Positions 43,736 to 53,349 of a stretch of DNA of 64,000 bases are shown here, piece by piece. The DNA is from Acidobacteriota bacterium. Its GTDB lineage: Bacteria > Acidobacteriota > Terriglobia > Terriglobales > Acidobacteriaceae. The notes under the pieces are model-generated. The model ran no database searches and was not told the DNA's origin. It worked only from the letters and a program-made list of their open reading frames with translations. Location of the stretch: NCBI GenBank assembly GCA_018268755.1, contig JAFDVW010000009.1:1-64000 (forward strand). Direction: 5' to 3'. Position 1 is the first letter of the stretch. Each line of letters starts with the position of its first letter. The translations under genes and the position numbers were made by a program.

Positions 43736-44448
43736 CACTCACCGATGATTTCCACCAGGAACTGGCCGTCCCTGGGCGGTTGTAAATGATGACGGGCGTA
43801 CTTCAAGAATTCATAGCATCCCGGTTGCCAAGCACCCCAAGCTATGCCGGAAAAAATGGAGGGTCCCGAAAAAATCCAAAATTCTGGACGGGCTGCGTTC
43901 CCCATTTTGTAGAAGGCTGCCTCAGCGCCCTTGCGCGCTTTTGCCGTTCTTTCGTACCTGTCTCAAAACACTTCACTTACAATGTCTTTTCCTAAGTGAG
44001 CCGGAAACCTCGGCGCCATCGCGCCAGAAAAATTGCGCTGCCCGTTGCCGGAAGAGCTCTACAGGTTTCCCAGCATGGCCGCGGGAGCCGGTCTAACATG
44101 TGGAAATTCAGCCAATTGGGGGCTGGACAAAATTCCACTCATTTTGAGACGGACGGGAAGGAATTACACGCAGCAACAAATTCCAAACTGCAAACCACTT
44201 TTCCTCTCGGGATCCCCTACTATTTTCAGGATAACAATCCGGACAGGGAAAATGGGACATCACCTGTGGCATTATATTTGCCGTGCAATCAGGAACTTAA
44301 TGCTAAAACCGCCCTCGCCGGGGCTTGACAGGGATTCTTTCCGGCGGGGACGGGGCGCAGGTACAGGGCATTTGCTCTACGCTCTGCCGACAACTCTGCG
44401 CCAAACACAATTTTTCGGGAGTCAGGGAGCCCCCTGTAAGACGCACAC
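43736..44448. other. Long gene-poor stretch before the polysaccharide locus
   Basis: About 710 bases, visibly more AT-rich than the surrounding genes. Two overlapping plus-strand open frames (43996-44328 and 44033-44452) lack ribosome sites, domain motifs and codon-position GC bias, so I do not call them. The stretch probably holds the divergent control regions of HTH pair 2 and of the polysaccharide genes, including the candidate sigma-54 site at 44266-44282. Confidence 0.5.
44266..44282 (+). promoter_or_regulatory. Candidate sigma-54 (-24/-12) promoter
   Basis: TGGCATTATATTTGCC places GG (44268-44269) and GC (44280-44281) exactly ten bases apart within a good match to TGGCAC-N5-TTGC. It lies about 165 bases before the GT2 gene, leaving room for a leader. 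Enhancer-binding-protein sites were not identified. Confidence 0.42.
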
Positions 44449-45195
44449 ATGAAACTCTCGGTCATCATGCCGGTTTATAACGAACAGGCCACGTTACGCC
44501 AGATTGTGCACCGCGTCCTGGAAGTGGCCCCCATGGAACTGGAACTGATCTGCGTGGATGATGGGTCCCGCGACAACTCCCGGGAAGTTCTGGCGGAACT
44601 GCAGAAACAACACCCGCAGGTGCGGGTCGTGCTGCAACCCCGCAATATGGGGAAGGGGGCGGCCTTACGCCGCGGCATTCAGGAAGCGACCGGCGATTTT
44701 CTGGTCATTCAGGACGCCGATCTGGAATATGACCCGGCGGAGTATTCCCTGCTGCTGCAGCCGCTTCTGGAAGGCAAAGCCGATGTCGTTTACGGATCCC
44801 GCTTTCTAGGCGGACGGCCGCATCGCGTGCTGTATTTCTGGCATTCGGTGGGAAACTGGGTCCTGACCTTGCTCTCCAACTGTCTCACCAACATCAATCT
44901 CTCGGACATGGAAACCTGCTACAAGGCCTTCCGCCGCGAAGTCATCCAGAACATCCCTCTGGAAGAAAACCGCTTTGGCTTTGAGCCGGAAATTACCGTC
45001 AAGGTGGCCAAGCGTGGCCTGCGCATTTATGAGGTCGGGATCAGCTACTGGGGCCGGACTTACGAGGAGGGCAAGAAGATCGGCTGGAAAGATGGTTTTC
45101 GCGCTCTCTGGGTGCTGCTCAAGTACTCATTCCGCGAGCCGGTCCACCGCCCGCGACCCACCTCTCCCGCGCCAGACGCGGGAGAAGCGCGCTGA
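44449..45195 (+). CDS. Family 2 glycosyltransferase, dolichol-phosphate-mannose-synthase type
   Basis: 248 residues. [27 protein letters not shown] with the nucleotide-binding aspartates, [11 protein letters not shown] with the metal-binding DxD, and the late [10 protein letters not shown] are typical of polyprenyl-phosphate glycosyltransferases. There is no membrane helix. It would load a sugar on a lipid carrier in the cytoplasm. It is the first gene of the plus-strand polysaccharide run and is followed by the NRPS-like gene after 144 bases. No strong ribosome site precedes the ATG. Confidence 0.9.
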   Translation: MKLSVIMPVYNEQATLRQIVHRVLEVAPMELELICVDDGSRDNSREVLAELQKQHPQVRVVLQPRNMGKGAALRRGIQEATGDFLVIQDADLEYDPAEYSLLLQPLLEGKADVVYGSRFLGGRPHRVLYFWHSVGNWVLTLLSNCLTNINLSDMETCYKAFRREVIQNIPLEENRFGFEPEITVKVAKRGLRIYEVGISYWGRTYEEGKKIGWKDGFRALWVLLKYSFREPVHRPRPTSPAPDAGEAR

Positions 45196-45339
45196 CCAGC
45201 GGCGGCGCTGGGAACCAAAATCAGCAGCTAGCGGAGCAGCCGGTTCTGTGAGAGAAACAGAGCAACGTTTTTCCTATCTGTGAGTGGCAGTGTGTGCGCC
45301 GGGGGCCTCGGCGCAATATTCTCCTGGAGTATGGCTTAC

Positions 45340-47859
45340 ATGCACGAGCTGGGAACAGCACGGGTTCCTCTTTCGGAGCAACAAAAGCGCATGTGCAGCG
45401 CGCCCGGAAACGGAGCTGCGGCACAGATGATTGTGTTGCTGGAGGGCCCGCTGGAGACGCCGCGCCTGTGGAGTGCTCTGGACAAGCTGGTGGAGCGGCA
45501 CAAGATTCTGCGCACCGTGTTTGCGCCCGCGCCTGGCTCCCGGGCACCCTACCACCAGGTCCGTCAACCGGGTCTGACCCTGGCCTCGCAGGAAGCCGAC
45601 CTGCGTCCCTTTGGGGCCATCCGGCAAAACGAGCAGATTGAAGATCTGATCCAGGCAGGCGCCCGCCTGGATCCCAGCCGCGGGGCCACCGTGCAGGCCT
45701 GGCTGGTACAGCTGACAGATGATCGGCGAATCCTGCTACTGAGCCTTCCCGCTTTGTATAGCGACAGCCTGGGGCTGAAGAACATGGTCCGCGAACTGGC
45801 CCCCCTTTACGCCGGCTATCCAGCGCTGCCGCCGGTTTCGCAGTACGCGGAATACTGCGAACAGCAGCACGAGCTGTTGCGCAGGAACCATGCGGCAGCA
45901 CGGGCCGGCAGAGACTTCTGGCAGCACAGCCGCTGGCGGGAGGTCCCGCAGCTGAGCTTGCCTTTTGTGGGGAACGACAGCCCCCAGCTCCCGTTCTCTC
46001 CCAAGACGGTGCACATTGCGGTCAATCCCACGCTGCTGGGCGAACTGGCGGAGAGCACAGCGGGGGAATTTTCGGATGTGTTGCTGGCCACATGGCAGAT
46101 CCTGCTGGGCCGGCTGAGCGGCCAGCAGGAAATTGTCACCGCCTGCCTTAGCCACGGAAGAACGGCCCCGGCCTGGCGGGACGCGATTGGGGCCTTTGCC
46201 CGCACCCTGCCCCTCTACGCTAATCTCCACGCCGATCAGTCCTTCACGGAGGTGGTGCGACAGAGCAGCCAAGCGCGCACCAACGCGGAAAAATGGCAGG
46301 ACTACTTCCCCGCGAGCACGACCGCCTTCATCTCGCCGGCGGGCTTTCTCCAGGAAGAACGGCTGCCCAAGTTGACCACGGAGAACATCTCTTTCTCGAT
46401 CATCTGGGAGAACCTGCCCAGCGAACGCTTCCAGCTCCAGATGAGATTCTCCCAGGAAGAGACGCCCTGGGTAGATGTCGCCTACAATCCCGACGCGGTG
46501 GCGCGCCCGGTGGCGGAACAGATGACCCGCCGGATTCCCGCATTGCTGCGCGCGGCGGCGCTCCATCCCGAGGCCCCGATTTGCACTCTGCCAGTGATGG
46601 ATGAGGGTGAGCGGCGGCGCGTGCTTTACACCTTCAACCAGACACGGTCAGAATATCCCTCCCACTCCACCGTGCCAGCGCTCTTTGAAGAGCAGGTGGA
46701 GAAGGGCGCGGAGCTCCCCGCCTTACAGTATCAGGGCCAAGTCCTCTCCTATGGGGAACTTAACGCCCGGGCCAATCAATTGGCGCATGCCCTGGGCAAG
46801 CTGGGCGTAGCCAGTGGATCTCGCGTGGGCCTGGCCCTGGAGATGTCCGCAGACCTGGTGGTCGCAGTCCTGGGCATCCTCAAAGCGGGCGCTTGTTGTG
46901 CACCCGTGTTGCCCGGGGATTCCGGGGAGGGGCAGGAGAATGCCGCGAGCGCGCGCCTGTGCCTGGTGCGGCGCCAATCCGCGGCGGCGCTGGCCCATCC
47001 GCGCAGCCAGACCATCGAGTGGAAAATTCTGCAGGCCTCCCTGCCGAGCGAAGCGGCAGACAATCCCGGGCGCGCCCGCGACCCGGAACAAGCCGCATTC
47101 GTGGGAGACCCCGACCAGGGGGCCCCGATCCGCCATCAAGACATCATCAACGCCGCCCATTTCTTTCGCCGCCGCCTGGGGGGCGAATCCGGTCCCGCCT
47201 TGCAGCTGGCGGTCACAGCCCCGCTGCCGGGCAGTCTGAGCAGCCTGTTCCCGTGCCTGATTTCCGGCGGGCTTCTGCACGTGCTGGACCACGAGGTGAG
47301 CGCCGACCGGCACACGCTAGGGACATATTTACGGCGGCACCACATCGACGTTTTGTGCGCCACGTCTTCTCAGGCGCAGTCCTGGTGGGGTGAGCTTTCC
47401 GCGGAGCCGATGGTCTTGCCTAACAGATATCTCCTGATAAGCGGCGAGCCGCTGGCCTGGGAATTTGCGGACCGGCTGCGAAAAGCCGGCCATTGCCAGC
47501 TGATCCAGTACTATCAGCCGGCGAAGGCGCCGTTCTACAGTTGCACATTTCAGCTGCAGGACGACGATGCCCGCTGCTGGTCACCGGAGTCGGTCCCCAT
47601 AGGACGCCCCATAGCCAACGTGCGGGCCTGCATTCTCGATGAATTGCAGCAGCCGGTGCCGATCGGCGTTACCGGTCTGCTGTACCTGGGAAGAATCGGC
47701 CAGGAGGCTGGGCAGGAGAGCACGCCAGCCGATTCCCTGCTATGTACAGGCGATCTGGCCTGCTTTTTGCCGGATGGGAACATCGCGCTGCGGCAACGCC
47801 GGGAAATCCCGCCCCCTAGGCGCGTCCCCCAAACCGAAGAAGTCGAAGTGGTGCTGTGA
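45340..47859 (+). CDS. Degenerate NRPS-like protein: condensation plus truncated adenylation domain
   Basis: 839 residues from the ATG at 45340 (GGAG ten bases upstream). The frame is open from 45280. Residues 10-430 follow a condensation domain (LSEQQKRM, RHKILRTVF), but the catalytic HHxxxDG is LPALYSDS at 136-143, with no histidine. An adenylation-like part starts near 450 (LSYGELNARANQLAHAL at 469, LKAGACCAPV at 514). The glycine-rich A3 loop and the acceptor-site YGPTE are missing. LCTGDL survives at about 801, and the protein ends 35 residues later without the lysine-bearing subdomain, carrier or thioesterase domain. It is probably not a working synthetase, and may be a binding or scaffold protein for polysaccharide assembly. 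Confidence 0.82.
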   Translation: MHELGTARVPLSEQQKRMCSAPGNGAAAQMIVLLEGPLETPRLWSALDKLVERHKILRTVFAPAPGSRAPYHQVRQPGLTLASQEADLRPFGAIRQNEQIEDLIQAGARLDPSRGATVQAWLVQLTDDRRILLLSLPALYSDSLGLKNMVRELAPLYAGYPALPPVSQYAEYCEQQHELLRRNHAAARAGRDFWQHSRWREVPQLSLPFVGNDSPQLPFSPKTVHIAVNPTLLGELAESTAGEFSDVLLATWQILLGRLSGQQEIVTACLSHGRTAPAWRDAIGAFARTLPLYANLHADQSFTEVVRQSSQARTNAEKWQDYFPASTTAFISPAGFLQEERLPKLTTENISFSIIWENLPSERFQLQMRFSQEETPWVDVAYNPDAVARPVAEQMTRRIPALLRAAALHPEAPICTLPVMDEGERRRVLYTFNQTRSEYPSHSTVPALFEEQVEKGAELPALQYQGQVLSYGELNARANQLAHALGKLGVASGSRVGLALEMSADLVVAVLGILKAGACCAPVLPGDSGEGQENAASARLCLVRRQSAAALAHPRSQTIEWKILQASLPSEAADNPGRARDPEQAAFVGDPDQGAPIRHQDIINAAHFFRRRLGGESGPALQLAVTAPLPGSLSSLFPCLISGGLLHVLDHEVSADRHTLGTYLRRHHIDVLCATSSQAQSWWGELSAEPMVLPNRYLLISGEPLAWEFADRLRKAGHCQLIQYYQPAKAPFYSCTFQLQDDDARCWSPESVPIGRPIANVRACILDELQQPVPIGVTGLLYLGRIGQEAGQESTPADSLLCTGDLACFLPDGNIALRQRREIPPPRRVPQTEEVEVVL

Positions 47860-47962
47860 ACCTTGTGGCAGTGCCCGCCGTTCAACCTTCTGGACCCCAG
47901 GCCGCATCTTAGTGGTTCTCTTTTTCCGCGGAAAGGCCCGCTAGAATAGCCCTTTGGGCGCT

Positions 47963-49489
47963 ATGAATCTGAAAATCCAGGCACTGAAGAACATTGCTTC
48001 CAGCTGGATGGGGCTTGGGGTCACCATTGTCGTCGGATTCTTCCTGTCCCCTTACATCCTGCACCATCTGGGCGACGAGGCTTTCGGACTTTGGGTCCTG
48101 ATTTTTTCCCTTACCGGCTACTACGGCATTTTTGATTTTGGGATTCGCTCGGCGCTGATTCGCTATGTGGCGAAATTCGTCGCCACAGCCGACCAGGAAG
48201 GGTTGGCCCGGCTGATCAATACCAATCTCTTTCTCTATAGCTGCATCGGGCTGGCGCTATTGGTTCCCACCGTCCTGGGCAGCTTGTTCGTGGACAAGAT
48301 TTTTCGCGTGCCGTTGAGCTTTCACCATGACGCGCAAATTCTGTTCTTCATGGTGGGCGCCTCGCTGGCCCTGGGATTTCCCCTGGGAATGTGGGGCGGC
48401 GTCCTGGAAGGGCTGCAAAAATTCTACCTGCTGAACCTGACCAACATTCTTTCCTCGCCGGTGCGCGCGGTGCTGGTCGTGATCGCCTTAAAAAAAGGCT
48501 ACGGACTGTTGATGGTCGCTTTCATCACCATCGCCATTCCTTTGCTGGCCTCTCTGGTGCAGTGCATCCTGGTGCAACGGCTGATCCGCGTGCCTTATGG
48601 CTGGCGTTTCATCGATCGCAACTCTTTCCGCCAGGTGGCGCAGTACAGCTCCATCACTTTCTTGTTGATTGTGGCGGGACGGCTGCGCTTCAAGACGGAC
48701 GCCATCATCATTGGGACGTTTCTCTCCGCCTCGGCCATCACCTACTTTTCCATCGCGGGCAGGCTGGTGGACTACGCCACGGACGTAGTGGGCAGCCTGG
48801 CGCAAATTTTCACCCCCATGTCGAGCGAGGTGCACGCCGCGGGAGATTTCGACCGCTTGCGCAAAATTTTTATTCACGGCAACCGCGCCTGCGCCTTCAC
48901 CATGTTTCCCATCAGCGCCACCTTGATCGTATTGGGAAAGTCGGTGATCGAGGCCTGGGTGGGTCCGCGCTATGTGTCGAGTTATCTGGTATTGCTGATC
49001 CTGCTCATCCCTTCGACTCTGTATTTCGCGCAGGCCACCTCCACCCGCATCCTGTTCGGCACCAGCTGGCACCGTCCGTTGGCGGCGGTGGCCATGATGG
49101 AGGCCGCCGCCAATATCATTCTGAGCGTGGTGCTGGTCCGCCATTTTGGAATTGTGGGAGACGCGGTAGGAACAGCCATCCCCTTGCTCTGCACCTGTCT
49201 GTTCTTCCTGCCCCGCCACCTTTGCCGCAAACTGCAGGTTCCCGTCCTGACCTTTGTCCGGGAGGCTTACCTGTTTCCTTTTCTGTTCTGCATACCCATG
49301 GTGCTGGCCTTGTTGTTCATGCAGCGTCTTTTCTACGCGCACAGCTACGGCCCGCTCCTGGTGCAGGTTTTGGCAGGCAGCGCGGTCTATGGGGCGGGAG
49401 TGCTTTGGTTTTTTCTGAAGCATGAACCGATGGGGGTGGAGCTGCGGGCACGCATGGCGCAGTACTTTCAATCCGCCAACGGCCAATAA
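47963..49489 (+). CDS. Wzx-like polysaccharide flippase
   Basis: 508 residues from the ATG at 47963, with twelve to fourteen hydrophobic segments. NIASSWMGLGVTIVVGFFLSP and GLWVLIFSLTGYYGIFDFGI fit the first helices of the MOP/PST flippase superfamily. Such proteins move lipid-linked sugar units across the inner membrane. A TAGAAT at 47942-47947 and the absence of a ribosome site suggest a separate, short-leader promoter, though without a clear -35. Convergent with the deacetylase gene, with two bases between the stops. Confidence 0.9.
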   Translation: MNLKIQALKNIASSWMGLGVTIVVGFFLSPYILHHLGDEAFGLWVLIFSLTGYYGIFDFGIRSALIRYVAKFVATADQEGLARLINTNLFLYSCIGLALLVPTVLGSLFVDKIFRVPLSFHHDAQILFFMVGASLALGFPLGMWGGVLEGLQKFYLLNLTNILSSPVRAVLVVIALKKGYGLLMVAFITIAIPLLASLVQCILVQRLIRVPYGWRFIDRNSFRQVAQYSSITFLLIVAGRLRFKTDAIIIGTFLSASAITYFSIAGRLVDYATDVVGSLAQIFTPMSSEVHAAGDFDRLRKIFIHGNRACAFTMFPISATLIVLGKSVIEAWVGPRYVSSYLVLLILLIPSTLYFAQATSTRILFGTSWHRPLAAVAMMEAAANIILSVVLVRHFGIVGDAVGTAIPLLCTCLFFLPRHLCRKLQVPVLTFVREAYLFPFLFCIPMVLALLFMQRLFYAHSYGPLLVQVLAGSAVYGAGVLWFFLKHEPMGVELRARMAQYFQSANGQ

Positions 49490-49491
49490 AT

Positions 49492-50451
49492 TTAAACCCG
49501 CCGGCCCAGAAAGGAATTCTCCAGGTTCCAGCGCAGGCCGGCCACGGTCTGGGCCGCACCCACACGGCACAGGCCGAGCGGATCTGCTCCGGGCCGCACC
49601 AGACCGGAGGTCGTGGTCACCACCACTTTGTATCCCACGGCGTGACATACCTGGCGGGTTTTCTGAGACCAGATGGGCTGCAAGGCGGGGCCGGGATAGG
49701 CAAAATGGGTGATTTCCTGGGAGAGTTGTTGTTCCATGCGGCGCTTCGACTCGCTCAGCTCGCGTTGCAACTCCGCGTCCCCGATGTGGGCCACGTTGGG
49801 ATGGGTCAGCGTGTGCGAGCCGGCGATGTGTCCCTGCTTAACCCAGGTACGTAGTTGTTCCCAGCTCATCATGAGGTTGGCGGTATAAGGTCCGACCTCG
49901 AGGTCGCGCTCGATGGCGGCGACAAATTGCTCCTGGACGTCTCCGCACAAACCGGCACAATGGTCCGAGGTGAGGTCCAGGGAGTGCTGGCGCTCCGCCG
50001 CCTCCGGCAGAGAAACTGGAGCCCCGCCGGGGCGGGTCCAGGCCGTTTTCTTGGTAGTGAGGAAAGCGCGGCGTAGACGTGCCGGCCAGGGGATTTGCCT
50101 CTGCTCTACGCAATCCACGGTGACATAGACGGTGGCCGGAATTCCATAGCGTCGTAGCACCGGCCCGGCGACCTCCAGATTGTCGGCATAGCCATCATCA
50201 AAGGTGACCGCGACCGAACGCCGGGGCAGAGGCTTTTGTCCCAGGACAAAGGCATGCACCTCCTGCATGCTGACAGGGTGATACTCCCGCGCCAGGACCT
50301 CCATCTGCCGCTCGAAAACGGCCAGCGGGTGCACGATTCCCCCTAGGATATCCCTCTGCGGAGCCGGGTCCGGCAACACCGAGTGGTACATCAGGACTAC
50401 CGCGCCGGCAGGCAGAAAACGGGCCCCGGCGCGTAGAATTCCGCTGCCCAT
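49492..50451 (-). CDS. Polysaccharide deacetylase (NodB-like)
   Basis: 319 residues. VVLMYHSVLPD near residue 18, VAVTFDDGYADN near 81 with the catalytic base and metal aspartates, and GSHTLTHPNVAH near 212 with the metal histidines form the NodB site. AYPGPALQP is the later motif, normally YPYG. No signal peptide is obvious, and the N-terminal hydrophobic stretch is short. It removes acetyl groups from N-acetyl sugars in a polymer. Its location inside the polysaccharide cluster suggests modification of the exported glycan. Confidence 0.9.
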   Translation of the reverse strand: MGSGILRAGARFLPAGAVVLMYHSVLPDPAPQRDILGGIVHPLAVFERQMEVLAREYHPVSMQEVHAFVLGQKPLPRRSVAVTFDDGYADNLEVAGPVLRRYGIPATVYVTVDCVEQRQIPWPARLRRAFLTTKKTAWTRPGGAPVSLPEAAERQHSLDLTSDHCAGLCGDVQEQFVAAIERDLEVGPYTANLMMSWEQLRTWVKQGHIAGSHTLTHPNVAHIGDAELQRELSESKRRMEQQLSQEITHFAYPGPALQPIWSQKTRQVCHAVGYKVVVTTTSGLVRPGADPLGLCRVGAAQTVAGLRWNLENSFLGRRV

Positions 50452-50814
50452 CAGACCCCGTTGCAGCCAGGTTTTGTAAGTTGAGGCCAGTTCGTCCCCC
50501 TGGGAATTTTTCCTAAAGCCGGCGTTTTTTCCCTAAACTTCGCTCAAAGATATCAGCAAAACGCGCGAAAATAGCGTATTCTAATGGCGGGGTCGCGGGA
50601 AACACCCGTGACGGCAGTGTTCTTCATCACCATCGTGACATCGCACACCAACTTCGAGCTGGTTCTATCCTTGTCTGTGCAAGGCTCGCCCCGCGTGTGT
50701 CCTTCTTCCTGTTGTTCCTGTTGTTGTCGATGTCAGTAACGCTTGTCCTCGACATATCCCGTTTCTTCGCATTCCCAGTCTCAGCAACTGAATATACCTA
50801 GGAGGATGTAGGAA
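50452..50814 (+). promoter_or_regulatory. Long leader before the sulfate-activation operon
   Basis: About 360 bases between divergent genes. An 11-base direct repeat, TTTTTCCTAAA at 50507-50517 and a one-base variant at 50526-50537, is spaced about 19 bases, near two helical turns. A pyrimidine-rich tract (about 50700-50770) and an AGGAGG site follow. No known riboswitch fold was recognised. A promoter could not be fixed with confidence. Confidence 0.4.
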
Positions 50815-52560
50815 TTGACTGTCTCATCAAGCCATCTGGTTTCGCCCCATGGCGGCGAACTTATCAACCTTATTGTGGCGCCCGAGCGCGCCGACGAACT
50901 GAAGGCTGCATCCCGGGAATGGCCTTCCTGGGACCTGACCGCCCGCCAGATTTGTGATCTGGAACTGCTGCTCAGCGGCGGCTTCTCCCCTCTACGCGGA
51001 TTCCTGAACCGCGCCGATTACGAGGGCGTGTGTCACAACCTGCGCCTCACCAGCGGCTTGCTCTGGCCGATGCCCATCACGCTTGATGTGACGGAAGAAT
51101 TCGCTAAGAAGCTCACCCCCGGCTCCAGCAAAGTGGCCCTGCGCGACCCGGAAGGCGTCATGCTCGCCGTGTTGAATGTCGAGGACGTGTGGCAGCCCGA
51201 TCGTAAGGCGGAAGCCAAAGCCGTCTTCAACAGCACCAGCAGCGCACATCCCGGCGCGGATTACACCATCAACAAAGCCAACCCCTGGTATGTTGGGGGC
51301 CGCGTGGAAGGACTGACTCCGCCCCCGCACTATGATTTCCGCACTCTGCGCCTGACCCCGGCGGAGCTGCGCGCTGAGTTTGCCCGCCTGGGCTGGCGCC
51401 GCGTGGTGGCTTTCCAGACTCGCAATCCCATGCACCGCGCCCACGTGGAACTGACGTTCCGCGCCGCGAAACAAGTGGAAGCCAACCTGCTCATCCACCC
51501 GGTCGTGGGCATGACCAAGCCCGGCGACGTGGATTACTTCACTCGCGTCCGTTGCTACCAGCTGTTGTTGCCGAAATATCCCCAAAGCACCGCGAAACTC
51601 TCGCTGTTGCCCCTGGCCATGCGCATGGGCGGGCCGCGCGAGGCGATCTGGCACGGACTCATCCGCAAGAACCACGGCTGCTCTCACATGATCGTCGGCC
51701 GTGACCATGCCGGTCCGGGCAAGGACACCGACGGCAAGCCCTTCTATGGCCCTTACGAGGCACAGGAAGTCTTCAAGAAGCACGAAGCCGATATCGGTGT
51801 CACCATGGTGCCGTTCAATATGATGGTGTACCTCGAAGAGCAGGACACCTATGTGCCCGACGACCAGGTGCCGCAAGGTGCGCGCGTACTGAATATCTCT
51901 GGTACCGAGTTACGCGACCGGCTGAATGAAGGCCGCGAGATCCCCTCCTGGTTCACCTATCCGGAGGTTGTCGGGGAGCTGCGCCGCAGCTATCCTCCCC
52001 GGCACAAGCAGGGCGTGACCATTTTCTTCACCGGACTTTCCGGCTCGGGGAAATCCACCATCGCCAATGTGCTGTTGACCAAATTCCTGGAACTGGGGGG
52101 ACGCCCGGTCACCATTCTGGACGGCGACCTGGTGCGCAAGCACCTGTCTTCCGAGCTGGGCTTTTCCAAGGAGCACCGCGACATCAATATCCGGCGCATC
52201 GGATATGTGGCTTCCGAGATCACCAAGAACGGGGGCATCGCTATTTGCGCGCCCATTGCGCCCTATGACGCCACCCGCAAGCACGTGCGCTCGCTGATTG
52301 AGCCGCACGGCGGCTTCATCCTGGTGCACGTCGCCACCACCGTGGAAGTCTGTGAACAGCGCGACCGCAAAGGGCTCTATGCCAAAGCGCGGGCGGGCAT
52401 TCTCAAGGAGTTCACCGGCATCTCCGATCCCTACGAAGCGCCTGCGGACGCCGAGGTAGTGATCAACACGGCGGACCTAAGTCCCGAGGAAGCGGCCCAG
52501 GAAATTATTCTTCACCTGGAACGGGAAGGGTTCGTCGGGGTCAACGCGGGGAATCCGTAA
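50815..52560 (+). CDS. Bifunctional sulfate adenylyltransferase / APS kinase
   Basis: 581 residues from a TTG after AGGAGG (ten bases). The N-terminal ATP sulfurylase (about 1-395) has QTRNPMHRAH and GRDHAGPG. The C-terminal APS kinase (about 400-575) has the P-loop GLSGSGKST, DGDLVRKHLSSELGF and RDRKGLYAKARAG. The order is that of Aquifex-type fusions. Together the domains turn sulfate and ATP into PAPS. The serine usual in the kinase ISPY loop is alanine (IAPY) here. It leads an operon with a sulfite/sulfate permease and CysQ. No PAPS reductase is visible, so PAPS may go to sulfotransferases. Confidence 0.95.
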   Translation: MTVSSSHLVSPHGGELINLIVAPERADELKAASREWPSWDLTARQICDLELLLSGGFSPLRGFLNRADYEGVCHNLRLTSGLLWPMPITLDVTEEFAKKLTPGSSKVALRDPEGVMLAVLNVEDVWQPDRKAEAKAVFNSTSSAHPGADYTINKANPWYVGGRVEGLTPPPHYDFRTLRLTPAELRAEFARLGWRRVVAFQTRNPMHRAHVELTFRAAKQVEANLLIHPVVGMTKPGDVDYFTRVRCYQLLLPKYPQSTAKLSLLPLAMRMGGPREAIWHGLIRKNHGCSHMIVGRDHAGPGKDTDGKPFYGPYEAQEVFKKHEADIGVTMVPFNMMVYLEEQDTYVPDDQVPQGARVLNISGTELRDRLNEGREIPSWFTYPEVVGELRRSYPPRHKQGVTIFFTGLSGSGKSTIANVLLTKFLELGGRPVTILDGDLVRKHLSSELGFSKEHRDINIRRIGYVASEITKNGGIAICAPIAPYDATRKHVRSLIEPHGGFILVHVATTVEVCEQRDRKGLYAKARAGILKEFTGISDPYEAPADAEVVINTADLSPEEAAQEIILHLEREGFVGVNAGNP

Positions 52561-52566
52561 AGCGCG

Positions 52567-53346
52567 ATGGAAGTCGCGGCCAAAATCGCGATTGGCTTTG
52601 TGGTGGGGACGCTGATTGGCATGACCGGCGTGGGCGGTGGCGTGTTGCTGCTGCCCGTGCTGATCTTTGGCCTGGGCGTCCCCGCTCTTCGCGCCGTGGG
52701 CAGCGATGCCCTGTTCAACTTTGTTACCAAGATTGGGTCGAGCATCGTCCACCTGCGCAAGGGGACAGTGCGCGGCAAAATCGTGGGGGCCCTGGCCGTG
52801 GGCAGCATTCCAGGCTCGATCGCCGGGGTCAGTCTGCTGGTGCATTTGCGCGAGGTCTACGGAACGGGGGTGAACACCTTCATCACCGGGCTGGTCGGCG
52901 TCTTGCTGATCGGCATTCCCTTATTTCTGTTCTTTCAGAACAAGATTGAGCAGCACGTGGCCACCCATCCCCCCACCATGAAATCGCTGGCCGGAATATC
53001 ACTGATCGGCCTGATCGCGGGCATTCTGGTGGGCATGACTTCGGTCGGCTCGGGCAGCATCATCATGATGCTGATGCTGCTGCTCTTCAGTTTCTCTCCC
53101 AAAGCCATGGTAGGGACCGACATCGTGCATGCCGTGGTGCTCACTGGGGCGACCAGCGCCATGCACTCGCGGCTGGGAAATGTCGACGTTTCGCTGGTAG
53201 CCATCTTGCTGATCGGCTCCATCCCTGGGGGACTCTTCGGGTCCTACCTCAGCAGCCGCGTGCCCGTGCCCTGGTTGCGCCGCATCCTCTGCGGCATTCT
53301 GATCATCACCGGGATCCGCATGCTGACAGGTACACTTCACATATAG
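52567..53346 (+). CDS. TauE/SafE-family anion permease
   Basis: 259 residues with about seven to eight hydrophobic segments and the duplicated family motif: GMTGVGGGVLLLPVLI near residue 20 and GMTSVGSGSIIMMLMLL near 157. Members export sulfite or sulfoacetate, or move other small anions. It starts six bases after the sat-cysC stop, so sulfate or sulfite is the likely substrate. Confidence 0.92.
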   Translation: MEVAAKIAIGFVVGTLIGMTGVGGGVLLLPVLIFGLGVPALRAVGSDALFNFVTKIGSSIVHLRKGTVRGKIVGALAVGSIPGSIAGVSLLVHLREVYGTGVNTFITGLVGVLLIGIPLFLFFQNKIEQHVATHPPTMKSLAGISLIGLIAGILVGMTSVGSGSIIMMLMLLLFSFSPKAMVGTDIVHAVVLTGATSAMHSRLGNVDVSLVAILLIGSIPGGLFGSYLSSRVPVPWLRRILCGILIITGIRMLTGTLHI

Positions 53347-53349
53347 GCC

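Noticed and set aside
43996..44452. Two overlapping plus-strand open frames before the GT2 gene
   Set aside because: No ribosome site, no hydrophobic or domain pattern, and the region is AT-rich intergenic in character.
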